Source of the DNA: Struthio camelus
Taxonomy: Eukaryota > Chordata > Aves > Struthioniformes > Struthionidae
Assembly (NCBI RefSeq): GCF_040807025.1
Contig: NC_090942.1
Span: forward strand, 68,714,911-68,778,910
Length of the DNA stretch: 64,000 bases
Direction: 5' to 3'
Made by a program: the position numbers and the translations under genes. Below the pieces are notes generated by a model. The model did no database searches. It was not told where the DNA came from and worked only from the letters and a program-made list of their open reading frames with translations. Positions 26,301-41,300 of the stretch are shown here, piece after piece. How positions within the stretch are numbered: position 1 is the first letter of the stretch; every line of letters starts with the position of its first letter.

Positions 26301-29300
26301 GGCAGGAGGGGACACAAGTGGATTCATGCTAGCAGCTTCCATGTTCCTGTTGCCCTCTTAAGAAATCAGAGGGGAGGTTCCTAGGCATCTGCTACTTTGT
26401 ACAGAGGTCTCTGTGCTTGTGTCCTCTGACCGGAGGCCTGCAGATGTGAGAGTTCAGCCTCCCGCTCCTGATTTTCTGAAATTATCAGCTTAAGGTATTT
26501 TCAGTTACAAAGCTTTCATTGGCTTCACTGTGGGAGGCTTTTGAAAATCCCACCATACCTGTAGAGAAAAATGAAGGAAGTAGGTCTTTTGTGCTTACCG
26601 TAACACCAAGAAATTGAGATGGTCTCAAAGAAGACAAGGAAGAGAAGACACATGCCACTCGCTGAGTAATAATCAAACAGCTTGAAGACATAAATACCAC
26701 CCTGAGGAGACAGCGAGGTTCAAGTTGTTTAGTTACTGATCATCGTAGACGCTATCAGCCAGCTGTTTCGGCTGGTACTATCTACATCTTGGATGTTAAT
26801 TTGATGTTAATTTTCTTGGACAGTGGAGTTAGCATTGCAATGTTGCTACTGCAGTCTGGTTCCCAGCATCAAAACTGGCGTGCGCTTGCAGTTAATTAGC
26901 CAGTGTGCTCAGACATGGCCAACAGTGAGGAGTACAGGATGCCTTGATTTAGCTTTCTTACTTTTCTCTGTCTTAGATGGAGTCACTTACATTAGTCTGC
27001 TCTGCCCCTCCCGGGAGTTTTGCTGCCTTACCTCTGCATGAACCTACAGAGCTCCACAAATGGTCTCCATGTCACTCAGCCCTGACCTCCACGCACATGA
27101 ACCTTGGCTTCAGCCTCGTAGGTTCAGGGCCCCAACAGACCTGTCTTCTTTATGCTATCTTAACCCTTTCCACCAGGCAGTCTCTCAGTTTGGGTTTTGT
27201 TGGCCTGAGCCTTTATTGCAAAAAACAAGAGAAAATGAAAACAGGACACACGGACTACAGGATGGTGGTGACAACTACGGAGGAGTCTTAGATCACTTAA
27301 GCCATGGTAGTGATGAGCAAGCCCATTTGTCTGGCCTTAGGATGCCTCCTAGGGACACGGTCACTTCACTCAAAGCTTCCAGTGCTGCTGTGATAGGCAA
27401 AGGTGAATAGAAAGGTGCCACAAACAGAGGCACAAGCACTGCTAGCTGTACCTGGGTGATATTGGAGAATCCAATGAGGTAAGAGATCAAACAGACTATC
27501 GCAATGAAGACCTTCTTCCTGGCTCTCAGGAGATGAGGATACTCATCCATCAGGGCTGTAATGAACCCTTCAACAGTGCAGAACTGGAAGAAACGGCATG
27601 CATCGAGAACATTTATCAGCATCCTAGCCTGATTTCACCACCACCTAAGTTTAACTCCTGTTTTGGGAGCCTTGCTGTTTTAAGCGCTCTCTAAAAACAG
27701 CAGAAGAGAAGAAGGCACCTCTGCACAAAGTTAGCCTGAATGATCTGAAAGTGCCTCTCTCTCTCTCCATGAAATATAAGGGGAACTAACAGCATGGGTT
27801 TAAATACCTAAAATTAGTGGAGATGAACCTCTACCTTCTGCCTTCCTATGGGAAGCATCCTCTTTTTCTCTCAAAATCTCTGGGCATCCCCCTTAGCCCC
27901 GCTCCACACACTCACACTAGGGACAGCACTGCCACAGTCTCTGTCACAGCAATGTGTCCATCTGCTGCTGGGACACATGAGAGACCTTGCTTGCTTTCCC
28001 TTTCCTGTATATGCTCTTCTCATTGTATTACAATACTGCTTGTCTTATTCAATGATCTAAACATTTATTAAAGAGCTGCATTACCCAGTGTCCTGTCTCA
28101 TGCACATATGAATAGCCACATCATCTCTGTCTGCCAAGTCCTTGATTTTATTTTCCATTTTCAAGCACACTACATTATGTGCACATAGCACACTAAAAGT
28201 CCATCCTCACAGCAGGTGGCCTTTCTAGTGGTAACATCACCTGGCTGGCTTGTGTAGCCCTGTACCAGGCATAGTAAGTTAATGCTGTCTTCCACCATAA
28301 GGCAAAAAAAAAATCCCCATGGATGTTATCCTCAGTCAGTTTTCTTACTAGTTCTGCCCTATGGCCTGAGGACGGTTTGACTTTTTATATGCAAAGTGCA
28401 TCCTCCCTTAATATTTCTTGTTGCATTGTGAGATTCACTTTTATATCTCATTCCTGGAAACCACTGGTAACATAGAGCTCTCAGGGAGCACATCATGCCT
28501 CCAGCAAATATACTGGCAAGTTTATGAGGGCAGCAAGATCCTAGCTTCTCTGGTCACCCTCAGCAAATGTACAAGCCAGTGCACTGAAAATGAAAGACAA
28601 ATTGCTCTTGGATGTCAGAGACCTTTCTGTGCCCAGAGAGAGCGCTTCAGAAGTGGACTGTACAGGCATTTTTAGATTCTGCTTTGAATAGAGAGGCAAA
28701 AATAAAAAAAAACTATCTGTAGAGGTGCAAGTAGACAATAGGCAGGCTACAAAGAGCAGCAGAGCACTGGAAAAACCTACATTTGTATAGTTGCACACAG
28801 TTGGCTTCTGGAGTTGACTTTCATGTGGGCATCAAATGAGTCAAAGAGTAGTTTTGCTGCACAGGGTTTTCTATCCACATGGTGCAGTGTGGAAAGCTGG
28901 TATTCCCAAAGACCCAAAGGTCAATTTCTTGAACTTGAATTTTTAATGAACTAAGCCTTTCCAGTTGGATACAAGTGCTATTAAAGCATCTTTTGGCATT
29001 CAGGCACGGGCATGGGCTAAGCTGCCTTCAAATGCACTGCCAGCAAGCTCTTCACCCCATCCCACCCGGACCATTGCCAGGGAGAGCCAGGCCTGAAAAG
29101 TGCAGCCGGCACCACAGTGGTGAAGAGTCAGCATGACAAAAAAATAAAAAAATAAATAAATAAACCCCTGTCACAACCTATTCCTTCCACATGAATGCAA
29201 GAGTCACTGCAGACAGCCAGGCGCTGCAGGAGCGACAGCTGGGCTGGGCTGAGTGCGACGAACCTCAGGTGTCAGGGCAGAGGACAGGAGGAGTACGGGT

Positions 29301-32300
29301 CGCGGTGGTAGAGACGGGCAGCCATGAGGATGGTGTGGGTCAGGTTGCAGCAGCACAGGTCACAACAGCAAGGCAGAGAAAGAAAAGGGTACGGGGGGGC
29401 CATCACCTGGAGTGCAGGGCCAGGGAGTCATGGTCAGAGGGTACGCGTGATCAGTGCCCAACCAAGAGGAAGTGAATGAAAAGACATCTCCGGTTAAGGG
29501 AAGGAGGTGACAGCCCTTTGTTTTAGGCAGAGGGAAAGGAAATCAGTGAGGGAAACTACAAAGGAAAAGATAGGGAGACAGGTAATGGGGAAATGACAGC
29601 TGGAACAGTGATAGAAACTGAATTCAAATCTCTTTGCCTCCTATCGAAATTAAGATGGTGTGCAGTGGATGCAATGGGGAATCAAACGCTGGACATTGCT
29701 TTTCCTAGCTGTAAAACAGGTGATGCCCTTCATAGCATTTACTGAAAATTGCCTGAGGTTATCTTCAAACTTCAGAGCTCATGCAGCCCCGGGGGTCTGA
29801 GGAAGCTCCTCTTTCTGACTGTAGGGACCATGAATTCCTAGGTGCCCTGGGGTCCAAATTTCCAAGCCTGCATACCTAAGCTTAGACTCTCACACAAGAT
29901 ATGTAGGCACTTGAACAAAAGCAGGCTGGTTTTCAGGAGTGATGAGCACCTGGTCATTGCAATGTGCCCTTCTCTTCTCTCTTTTGCCCTGTGTGTGCAC
30001 TTGTGCAGTGTACAGACGCGCACACACACACACACACATGCATGCACGCATGTTTCAGTCCGCTTTCCAAAAAGTTCCGTTTTTCTCACCAGTTGTCCAT
30101 AGCCACAATTTTTAGTATGTGTTCCTTTCTTCCTCCTTTCTTACCCCATGATCCTGTTTTTCTCCTCCAAATTTTATTTCTATTCTGGTTTCTCTTCCAC
30201 TCTTTTTCCCCTTTAGAGGCTTAATCATTACCTGAGCTGCTTAGGTCGGACACTCTGGGCTTGGGAGCCCATCTAGGTGGCACTTCAGCCTGAAAGACAG
30301 TCAAGCGGAAATCTCTCTCCCACCCTCTCTCAGTGCCAGGACCTTGCTGTCCCTCTGAGCAAGCATAGGCCAGAAGAGCACCCCGACCAAGACCGCAAGG
30401 CCCAAGGGAAGTTTAACTACAGCTCACAGACATGCAGCCCTGAGAGCAGGTCTTTCCACTTGGCTGACTACTGAGCCCTCAGCCAGAAACCCTCACAAAT
30501 AACCTGTGTGAAGTAGCCTCACATGGGACGGAAGCAGGCTTGCAGTCACAAGGCTTTCTAGCTCCCCTGGGGAGAAAAACATCTGACCTGGCAACTGGTA
30601 GGTTAAAAGAAAGCATTAGCACATTATGCAACAGGGTCTAGACACAAGAGAGCTAAACCCCGAGTAGATCAGAGGCAGGGCAAACAGAGGTGTGCATGAG
30701 TAGTAAGTGAGGGTAGAAGAGAGGTGCATGTCTATCAATACAGGTCATTTATCCAGTTCAAGGAGCTGCATGCACAACAAGCAGCAATTTGTGATGCCTC
30801 TCCTGGTAAAAGGAGGTGGCTCTAGCAGTGTCAGGTCTGCAAAAGACTCTTTATCAAAGCTGAGGGACATGGATGGACCAACTCCTACCAAGAAAGAGGT
30901 CTCCGTTTTGCCTGGGAACCTGTCCCCACCTCCCTGCAGCTCCCTGCTGCAGCCCGTGGTTGAGTGGGTTGGGAGAGAAACCCAGTAGCCCCACCATGCT
31001 GCAGGACTGGACTGCTGACCCAAAAGGAAAATAGCTGTTTCTTCCTCCACCCTGTAAATACCACAGATGATATTTAGTCAGCATGTAACCAAACCGTCTC
31101 TTTAAAAGTTGGACGCTTCAAAATGCAAATGCTGTTGTTACAGCCTGTGCATGTTATTTCTTTTATATGCATAAGCGGCTATGCTCTAAATCATGTATTT
31201 GATTGAATCAGAGCTCCTCCATGCAGACAGAAAGCCTCTTCACATGTATTTATCTGTGCTTTTTTGGAAGCTTGTTTTGCTTTTGATGCTTCATTCCCCC
31301 CCACTTCCTCCTCCTCCTCCTCCTCCAGGCAATGATAGCCCCCCATGGACTGTCTGCCCTCTGAGACAAAGTGTCATAGGGGACATGGAGAATTTTAAGT
31401 GGTATTTGAGAAACAAGTGCAGTAAATAAATTCCACGCAATGCTTAGAGGGCTTATTGCCATGTCTCAAACTATTTACCAGAGCTGAGTGATAATGCAGA
31501 TATGAGCTTCATGATCTGTTTATGGGAGTGTTCCATAATTGAAAATCAGGTTGAGTTGATGAGATTTTCTTGGACACCCGGTGTGATGTTTCAGGAATAT
31601 GTCTACCTCTGATTATGAATTAGACCTAGGTTTATGAATGCTACGTGTAATCGTGAAGAGCATTCATGTTGTACTCAAATTTTGAGCTGTAAGGAAAGGC
31701 TATCTGGGCGCAGGAGAGGATGTGACAGACCAGTCACATGCTTTTGAGGGAGCCTTTGATTTTGACACACATTCCAGTCAAAAGGGAGGCTTACGATAAC
31801 CGATAGCTTCACTTTTGTGCTGAATCATCAGAAAAGTATCATCTTTTGTAAAAAATACACAGACTGTTTTTGGTTTCGAAAGGCTAAGAGGGGGACAAGG
31901 GAGGGATCTTCTGCTACATCCAGCTGTTTTCCCCTCCGCTTTGCCTCAAATATCTTGGAAGACTTATCCGATAGCAAAGCTCTCCTGGTGCCCCGGTACC
32001 AGCCCTTCCCAAAGCATGCCTCTTCCCTTCTGCCAGGAGCCATGTCTGCTCACTCCATGAAACTATCTGGGGAGCTCTAGCTCTGTTGAAGTCACTCTTG
32101 TTATTAAAAACAGTGCTGAAACCCTGCAGCAACCCTTATTCCTGAACTGTGGGATGGCCCTCATTCAGATGCCACGTCACTGCTTTTCTCAGTGCAACCT
32201 GTTAGTGCTGCACCAGAGCACTGTGGTTTAGCAGAAGATGAGTATGTTGTGCAGAGATGTTCCTTCCAGGTTTTGGGCATAGGGATAATCAAGACGTTCG

Positions 32301-35300
32301 AGCTTAAACTATGAAAATAAGCCGAAAGAATTTTCTTGACAGTGCCTCACAGGAAATGCAGTTTGGCTAAGGTGCTCCATGATAGCGTAAGGAAATCCAA
32401 AGTATCCAAACTAAAATGCTCACAAAATGCCAAGAGACTTGTGATTAATACAAGCTATTTTCATGCAGACACAAAATAAAATACTTAATACTGATTTTTT
32501 TTTTTATGTAATAGATCTATTTTGGGGAAAAAACGTCATATATTACAGGAAAAGAAAAGCAGTTATTACTTGAGATAAATCTTTCTTCTTCTTTTCCCTG
32601 CCCAAAAATATTTGGTGAGATAGTTTCCCATTAGCTGTGCTTAAAGCTTGTGCACTATCTGTCAGCTCAGCTGCTAAGGTCGCCCAACAAAGGGATGTCC
32701 AGCAAGAGTGGGACATGCTGCACCCAGTTCACTAGGGACAAAAGTTGATCTGAACGCAGGAAAGCTTTCCAAAGATCCTGCTATAGGAAAATGGTGATCA
32801 TCTTAGGAAGGCTGATCTGTTCTGCTGATTTGCTGGAGTCTGATCATTATCCTTATTTTTAATTGGTAACAGACAGTGATTAGAGTGTCAGGTAGTGGTC
32901 AGATACTGTCACACTTGCAATATACGCCCACGTTAGGAAGAGAGGGCAGAGCAGGTGACCACACAGAAGGGTTCACTTCATATAGGTGGGTCTCACAGTT
33001 AAGAGCAAGAAATGACTCTGCTTAGCTCTGTCTCCAAAATGTAGAAGGGAAAGCCACCAACATATCCCAAAGTATCTTTGTTTCTTACCCGGTTTTGTCC
33101 CTGGGTTTTCTCACCTGACTATCCAGACCTAACATCATTAACATGGAGAAGAAGAGAATGGACCAGAGCGGGGACAAGGGCAGTTGTGTGACAACCTGCG
33201 GGTAGGCAAGGAAAGCCAGTCCGGGACCTGCAGTAATGAAAGTAGAGAAGAGTCCATGTTTATAAATCACGTGATAGGAAGTCTGAACTAAGTACAACAG
33301 TTAAAAAGAGACAGTGATGACAGTCAAGAATTGCAGGTATTCAGCATAAATGCTACAAAAACCTCATTTTTCATCCATGACATAACAACTCTGTGGGGCT
33401 GCATAAGGGTTGAAAGGGGAGGGAGGAATGACAGGAGAAACTCTTCGCTTTTTTTCTTCTTGTAAGCAAGAAAGTCATCAAATTACCCAAATGGAGCTGG
33501 AGCGCTTTGCTAGGAAAACAAACAGAGTCAAAGCTGGTTATAACTTTCCTGACAGCTTTCTTCTATCACAAAATGCTATTTCTTGAGATAAAAGCTTTCT
33601 CTGGGAAGACAACAATTTCAAAATATGCCATTGTGTAAAAATATCTAGCTCCATCTAGGTTTGAAAAATTTTTCTGAAATTACAATTTCAAAATTTCCCA
33701 TGGAAAAGAGACTCCAAGTTTTGATCAAGTCTGCTGAAAATGTAGCAGGTGTCTGAAGACCTACCCTCCATAGGAAGGTTTTAGAAAGCAAATGGCTTTA
33801 AGATCCCTCTTCAGCAAAAACACATGACACTTCAGCAGTAGAACAAGGCGAACATTAACACCATTCCCCTAGTAGCAGGAACTGGAGCGCAATGAGCATC
33901 AGCCCCAAGTGCCAGAGACCCATTTCTGTGGGAGGGCATGCTCAGCCCCACAGAGGCAACTCTGTACAGTTGCTGGGATAAGGCTGTACACTTGGGTCCC
34001 ATTCAGCAAAGGCCTGGGAGCATCCCATGCTCGCTGACAAATTGCTCTTAAAGGCTGCTGCTGCATTTCCTATTTTAGGTGCTTTGTGGTAACCTCCCAG
34101 GGAAGATCTTTGGTTGTGTGAAGTGGTATCACTACACCCAAGTGAGAAAAAAGCTCTGGCCCTCTGCACATGCACAATGTATAAAGGTTTCCCAGGAAAT
34201 ATTACATCTGAGAGATACAAGCATGAAGAGGGGCTGTCACAGAGCCAGAGTCAGGAATGAAGTCTGCATCTGATTTACAGCACTATTCTGAATGCAACAC
34301 CTGCAGTACCCGCTCACCTGAAGAGGCCAGCTCTGAGACGGACTTCTTTGTGATGTGAGACATGAAGCCAACAATAGAGAAAATAACAAATCCAGCAAAT
34401 ACACTTGTGGTGGAGTTTATACAGCAGACAATGATAGAGTCTCTGGAATAGAGAAAGAAAGAAAAGAAACCATCTGCAGGTCCCCATCAAAGAGCAAAGG
34501 GTGGGGTAAACAAAAAAAAACAAGGCCTGAGGAGAGGCTTTGGAGAGGGGCAGGGGTACAGTGGGTGACTTGTTTAGTGTGCTGTAAGTCATAGGACCTC
34601 TGATAGAAAGACCAAAGTGCACCCCATAGGTTGCATGTTGACAGGCTGGCGACAGTCAAAGGTCAGGCACTACCAACACACCATGACCCCCTACCACTGA
34701 GCAGTCACTCACAGGACCAGTCCCAGAAATGGCAAATCGGTGCTTCAACGGCCAAGGCAAAGGTGCTCACAGCACAAGGCAATTGCCTTTCCTGTTCCCA
34801 CCAGGCAGAAGGTTGAAAGAACTCAACGGACCTGTAGACATTGTTGTGGAAAGTGTTGTAGCTTCCTAGCGCAATCAGGGATCCCAGCCCCAGTCCGTAA
34901 GAGAAGAAGATCTGTGTGGCCGCATCCATCCAGACCTGCGGAGAAGAAGCTAGTTTTGAGTGTGTGGCATTGCTCTGCCAGCTCGGTGGATCAAGCCCAC
35001 CGAGCATGACTACCTCTCTCCATTGAGCAATAGCTTGGCGTGGAGGGGACGGATGAGACATTCTTTCTCTACAATGACAAAATTTATTGATTATACTGTC
35101 TATTAGAGACAGCGTTGCAGCTGCTGTAGCCAAAAACTCGGTTGCTTTTCTTTGCTGAATTAGTGAACACTTAAGGCTGGCACACTCTGGAGACAAATAT
35201 CAACCTCTGAATAATGCAGCCCATCACTCCCTTCAGCTTTTGCAAAACTGCTGCCTGGGTTGAGCTGGGTGGGGAGTGCCCGCTGCAACAAGGACTCCAT

Positions 35301-38300
35301 GCTGGCACACATGTCACCTGCAATGGCTCCAGTGACAGAGTCAATGCTAGTGAGGGGTGTGGATCCGGCCTGCTGTGCTCCAGATTTTACCATCCAATGC
35401 ACTGGGACCATCAACAGGGTTCTCTGTTGCTACGGCTTGTTGACCCAAGCTAATAGGAAATACTTGGGCCAGCAGTTTGAAGTCTCACAGGAACTGCCTT
35501 GAATCCTGTAACTGTTACTGCTAACAGGCCTAGGTCCACATGAATAGATTTTTTTTCTTTTCCCATGTTTCAGAACATCTATTTCCAGCGTAAGGTAGGA
35601 CTCAGAGAGGATGGCACAGGAGGAGAGGAAAGCAAGGGAGACCGTGGCTTCCTTTTGCCTTTAGGGTGGCGATGACGCGCGCTTGCATTGCACAGATGTC
35701 AGTGGAGCTCTCAAAGCGTCCTGGAGAAAAGGTGTGTCCTGTCGCTCTGCTGGGGTCAGCAGGGTGTCTGCCTCTCTCTGCATGTGAAGAAGAAGCCAGC
35801 AAGGGCTGGCAAGGGTTTTCAACACAGGGCACTGGGCTACGGACACAACACTTGCTTCTCCCACCTGCAGTGCCACAAAAGAGACTGCTAGAGAGCAAGA
35901 CCTGTGCTCCACAGAAGAGTGGCAGGAGAACGGTGTCTACCTCTTTCCCAAGTGGCAAACGCAACAAGAATGATGCATTATGCAGCTCCAAACATACATA
36001 CTCAAACCTCCCAAAGAGCTGGCATGAGGCTGCTTCTAAAACCAAACGGGTGGAGAAAGAACCGTGCGCCAGGTGTCCCAGATGCAGTCTCTCAGCACCC
36101 TGGGCCTTGCAGAATGTCTGAGTTTGTGCACAGGTTCAGCTTGTCACAGCTTCCCCCTCAGCTGTGGTGCTTGCCTCGGAGCGAGCCCCAAGTCCTGCTC
36201 TCACCCCCTTCCATTAGTCTTTCATTAGCGTGTCTTTGATTCTTCCACACAAAGTTTCTTGTGCAAACAACTGCGGAGGACAGTTCCTCCGCAGTTTGAA
36301 AAGCTGGTCCCAGGGTACCTTAAGGGCTTAAAGCCTAGAAGGCACATGAAAAGATTACAAACTGTTCGTTTCTTAATTGCATAATTTTTAAACTACTCTT
36401 GCGGCCTAGAGAGCCCTATTTCCAGCTTTAGCACCGAGCAGCTGTCAATATGGTTAGGGTGTCTTCCTACGGGAGGGATCACTAGGACCTCACAGGAGCT
36501 CGTGGTTGTTCAATTGTCCCCGCTCACATGTGACTGGTGACCTCCAGAGCCGCGGGAGCACTGCTGCTGGAAAAGGGGGAGACTGTATTGCCTGAAAAAC
36601 TTCTCCTGGGCCCCCTCTGTGCTTCCACTGCTCAAAGCAACATTACTGACCATCACTTGTCATTTAAACTCTTCTAAAAATCACTGCTGTGTGTATTGTT
36701 GAGCTTGCACTGCTTCTGAGCTACCCACACCAGCGTTATTGCATAGTCCTTTCTCTGGGACTGCCAGATCTGGGCCAAATAGCCATCCTTAAAATAATCA
36801 GTGCAATGAGGCCATCTCAACCCAGAGGGAAGGTTTCTTTGTTCATGTAATTTCTCACAACTTCATGGATAATATTGTTTGATTACAACAGAGCTGCATG
36901 AATTTCTACTCACTGAGGGCCTGCCCTTCAATTTGGTATCAAACTGTGAAGGTTGTGACTACTCAAAGGGGGAACTATTTCATTTTATTTTTAATATTCT
37001 CTTCTTAAAATATCCAAGGAAAGTGCCTAGGGAACATTAATGCAGCGATAACAGGGATGTAAATGCTTTCCTTATTAGGCTACAAACCTCAGACTCGGAG
37101 AGTTTTTTGAAGTCTGGTGTGAGGTAAAAGAGGATTCCCTCCTTGGCTCCTGGTAGAGTGACTCCACGGAAGAAAAGAATAAATAACATGAAGTAAGGGT
37201 AGGTGGCTGAGAAATACACTACCTGTGAAAGACACAGGGGGAGAAAAGCTGTTAGTTGCTCAGTACCTGGCACGCTGGGGCACAGCTGTGACTACCTTTT
37301 CCTGACTTAATGGTATTGCTTCCAATTTGTCCTGATGTGAGGGGAGGAAATGGGCTCCAAGCACACTGCTGCTTTCTGTTGAGCCTGGTAATCAGGGAAG
37401 TGGATTAACTCCAGAGCCCTCCCATCGAGGGCTCATAAGCTTGGCAAGAGAGTGGCTGACATCTTCCTTGCATTTTTCTATCTTCTGTTCCTGCACAAGT
37501 AACATTCCTGACTGTTTGAGGTTTATCTCTGTCAATGACACTGAAGGACTCACTAATTACAAAAATAGCAGGCAAAATTCTGGATGAATTGCCTGAAGAC
37601 AAGGGAACTGCACAGGGATAAATTTAGTCTACAGAAGTAATCCCTTCAAGTCATCACATCCTTATTTTGCAATGCTAAAGCTGGTCTTTCGCTAGTCAAA
37701 CGCAACAAGCAACTTTAGTTGTTTTGGCTCCACCACTTTCTTTCCAACACAGCTTCAGGGAATCGCAAATATTACCATCCCACAACAGTGGATTCTTGCT
37801 AGTCGGTGCTTGTTTGACTTCAGCTGTTGTAATAGCAATCACCAGGACTGTGCTGCAGTCATGTAGCAAAAACATAGTATTCGAGTACCGCTAGGCAAGT
37901 TAGCAATTTAAATGATTTACCCATGAAGCATCTCTTTCTGATCTTTCCTCTAGATTATTCCTTTCATAATGCTGTCACACTGCCCCAAGCTGTGCTCTAA
38001 ATAACACATCTCAGCGTTACTGCTTCACCAAACTAAGCAATCACTTTTCCATTGTGCTAGTCTGAAATGCCACATAGTGCATAACAATATGCCTCTGATC
38101 TTAAGATCTCCCACCAGTACCTAAAGGGCAACAGAAAGATTTTCAAAGGAGTTGATAAGTTTGGTTTTGCAGCCAGAAGCATTTTAAGACAACCTGATTT
38201 TTGAAAGGGGAAGCTCAAAATAGGCTCTTCACACTCTTAAAGAACCATCTTAATGTAGATACGACAAGTAGTTTCTGAAAAATGTCTTCTTAAGTCATTC

Positions 38301-41300
38301 CAAAAGACAGAGCATTTGGCCCAGACTTTACAGTGAGGAGTTAATCTCTACGCATAGAATGAAAATTACTGCAAACATGGTAGCAGTTTTTACAACTGTG
38401 AAAGGTAAATGTCAAGAACTTAATAGCATCCACTGCAATTCTGCCTTGAAACACCATAACCTTAATTATAGGCACTCAAACAAAATTGAGTCTGGAGGAC
38501 ATTTCAACAGCCACGATCTGCGTGCAGCAATAAAAGTAATACTGAAATGCCCCATTGTTGCGAAATACCTTTCCAGTCCACTCCACGCCTTTCCAGATGG
38601 AGAAATAGACCAGAACCCAGGCCAAGGCCAGCGTGCCGGCGAGGGGCCAGCGGACATTGCCTGGTTCCCCCAGGCCTCCAGAGAGCTGATGCATGTTCCT
38701 CCTACAGAGGGGAGAGATTTTGTCATCGGAAAGCCTGGTCCTGGGGACAGAGTGACCAGAGTTCCCAGGGATGGCTGGGAGGGTGAAGGGTGAGGTGGGC
38801 ACAGACATGCACAGGAGCCCACACAGGCCTCAAGGGCCTCGAGACTCAGCACAACGGAAGATGAAATGATGGAAAGGTGGTTACCCCCTCTGTTTGTGCA
38901 GCCTACTACTATACAACACACTCCATGGTGGGAGGGCCCCGGGCGGGTGCCTGCTAGCGTTGGCTGATGGGACCACTCTGACACCTTCCCAGGGGCTTTT
39001 TGAGGTGGTACTTGGACGGGTATGGAAACTGCCCCGGCAAGAAGGGAGAGGGCCGCGGCAAGGGGGAAAAACCTGACGTTGCGTGTGGACGTACTCCCAG
39101 AACTCGGTGACGGCGCTGGTGAGGTTGGCGGTGTCACGCAGGGAGTAGTTGGAGAAGCAGCGCTCGGTGTTCCAGGCGTTCCCGCAGCTCTGCCATGGCA
39201 GGTCCTGCTGGGAGCAATGGGGTGTCAAGCCACAAGGAAAAGCTCTACCCCACCACAAGTCTGTCCCTTGTGTGCCCTCATTCATTAACTCCATTTTTTT
39301 CCCTCCTTTCAGATCACCCCATGGCATCCCATGGGCATAGGATAGTCTGCAGAGAGCAGGGAGGAAATGCTAGGACACCCCCAGAGAGCGGGGAAAGGGA
39401 TCCAGGGAGATCTGGGGGAAAACCTGTTTGATAGGGAGGGCCAGTGGGTGAAATAACATCTCAAATGTGAGGTTCCCAGGGAGGGGAGCAGAGAAGTAGG
39501 AAGAGCTCTGGCGCCATGAAGACACTGTGGGAAGCTCCTGGAGAAGCGCAAGATGTGCCATGAGCAAGGAGGGACTGCTGCAAGGTGATGGTACGGCAGC
39601 ACAGGGAAGGTGGTGTGAAGACCCTACAGGACCTGAGGAAAGCAGGGAAATAGCATGGCTTTCTGAGAAATTTCAGGGAACGTCTGGGCAGGAGCATGGG
39701 AGATCTGCCAAGTCTGAAGCTGCAAACCTGGAAATTAGAGCAAAGTGACTAGTGAGGAAGAGGATGGGAAGTGACTGGTTTTGCACTGTGGACCAAGCCT
39801 GACCAAGACTCAGGAGCGTGTGATTTTATTCCCAGCTCTTCCAGGAGCCTCTTGCGTAATTGTGAGCAAGTTTCACGTGAGCCAACGCATGGAAAGTACG
39901 GTAATTTTCAGTGCAGAATCTCTGATTTTACACCATTTTTCAATGTGAATTGTAAAATACAGTTTGTAAAATTTTACAAATTTTACAACGAGAAGCAATT
40001 TTTTTTCTTTTAAACAGAAATTCAAATTTTTGCAAAGAGGACAAAGGACAAGAAACCTGAATGGCCCATCCTGAGGGCCCAGTAGCCAAAAGTATTCAAC
40101 AATTGTTCAAAATAATAATAAATGGTGACATAGCTTATCCAGGAAGTAGTATCAATACATGATTAGGGCAATAACATAACCTTCATATAATCATAGCAAT
40201 TGCTCAGATAGATAACCATTTCCAAATACCTGTTGCTAATTAAAAGCTACTAATTAAAATGGTTCTTCTCATTCTTAGATCTCACATGCTCATTACCTGG
40301 GGCATATTGTGTTTATAATCACTAGAACTCTTGGCTAGTTTCACTTAATAAGTGTTTGGAATTTACTGCACAGAGAATAAACACCGATCTATCGTTTACA
40401 ACAAACTTCAATGTTTTAAAAGCCACATGGCATTGAGAATTGGGGACTAAGGGCTTCTGTATATGGATGAACTATTGTGACATAAGCGCAGGCTACATTT
40501 AAAGTATAGTCGCTATTTCATGCTGTCCCCTCTCCTGATTATAAGCAGTAAAAAAGGGATTCCCAGGGTATGCTTACATGGTGTGATGATAGCACACTGC
40601 TACAGATTTAATCCAGCCAGCTCTGGCGCTGTGAGCAGTGAACCCACAGCACCACAGGCTGTACGAGCACCCAGGGTGACTAGCCCACAGCAGGTAGTGC
40701 TGTAGCTGAGGCAGCCAGCCAGAGCAGCTCGGAGACACCTCCACATGCAGCAACCGCATTACCCGAGTGCAGTGCAGACACATCCATGGCATGCAGACTA
40801 ATGCTGAACAGCTACTCTGGATGATTTCCCTTTGCAGATAAGACCTAAGGCTCCAGTTCAACAAAGCCTGCAAAAGCATGTTTGTGTCCATGCCTATTCC
40901 TGTAAGAGTACAGACTCTTTTAGTAAATGTTATCTGTGTTTTAAGTGCTTTGTGGCATCAGTGCCTCTAAGGGCAGCCTCCACCTTTCATCTAAACCAGT
41001 TCACTCCAGCAGATACATCCCAAGGAGGAAGCTGGCCTGGCAGGACAGGGACGACTCCGTGGCCACTGAGGCTGTTTCCATCCACCTAGTGATTTCACCG
41101 TGGACTTGCTAAATGCACTGAAGCAAACGTAATAGCTTATCACAGCAGCCCTTCGACCAAGAGTTTTGCACGTCAGAGACAGCAGCTCCGATGGGAGGGG
41201 AGAGCTCTAGGTCATTTTGTTGCTGCTCCATTTCCTCTGAATTTCAGAGGACTGAAACTGCAGAAAGTAAACTGCGTTCCCTGTTCAGGTTCAAAACCTT

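Larger units (their letters stand above)
27584..33114 (-). other. Ninth coding intron of the transporter
   Basis: This is the largest intron (5.5 kb). It contains A-rich (29137-29164), AC (30020-30037) and TCC (31305-31326) simple repeats. No exon was recognised. The interval 31.4-33.0 kb is notably AT-rich. Confidence 0.8.

Noticed and set aside
38466..39137. A 223-codon - strand open frame covering transporter exon 5
   Set aside because: Only 38569-38701 is coding. The rest is intron that happens to stay open, and the frame upstream of 38701 does not match the family.
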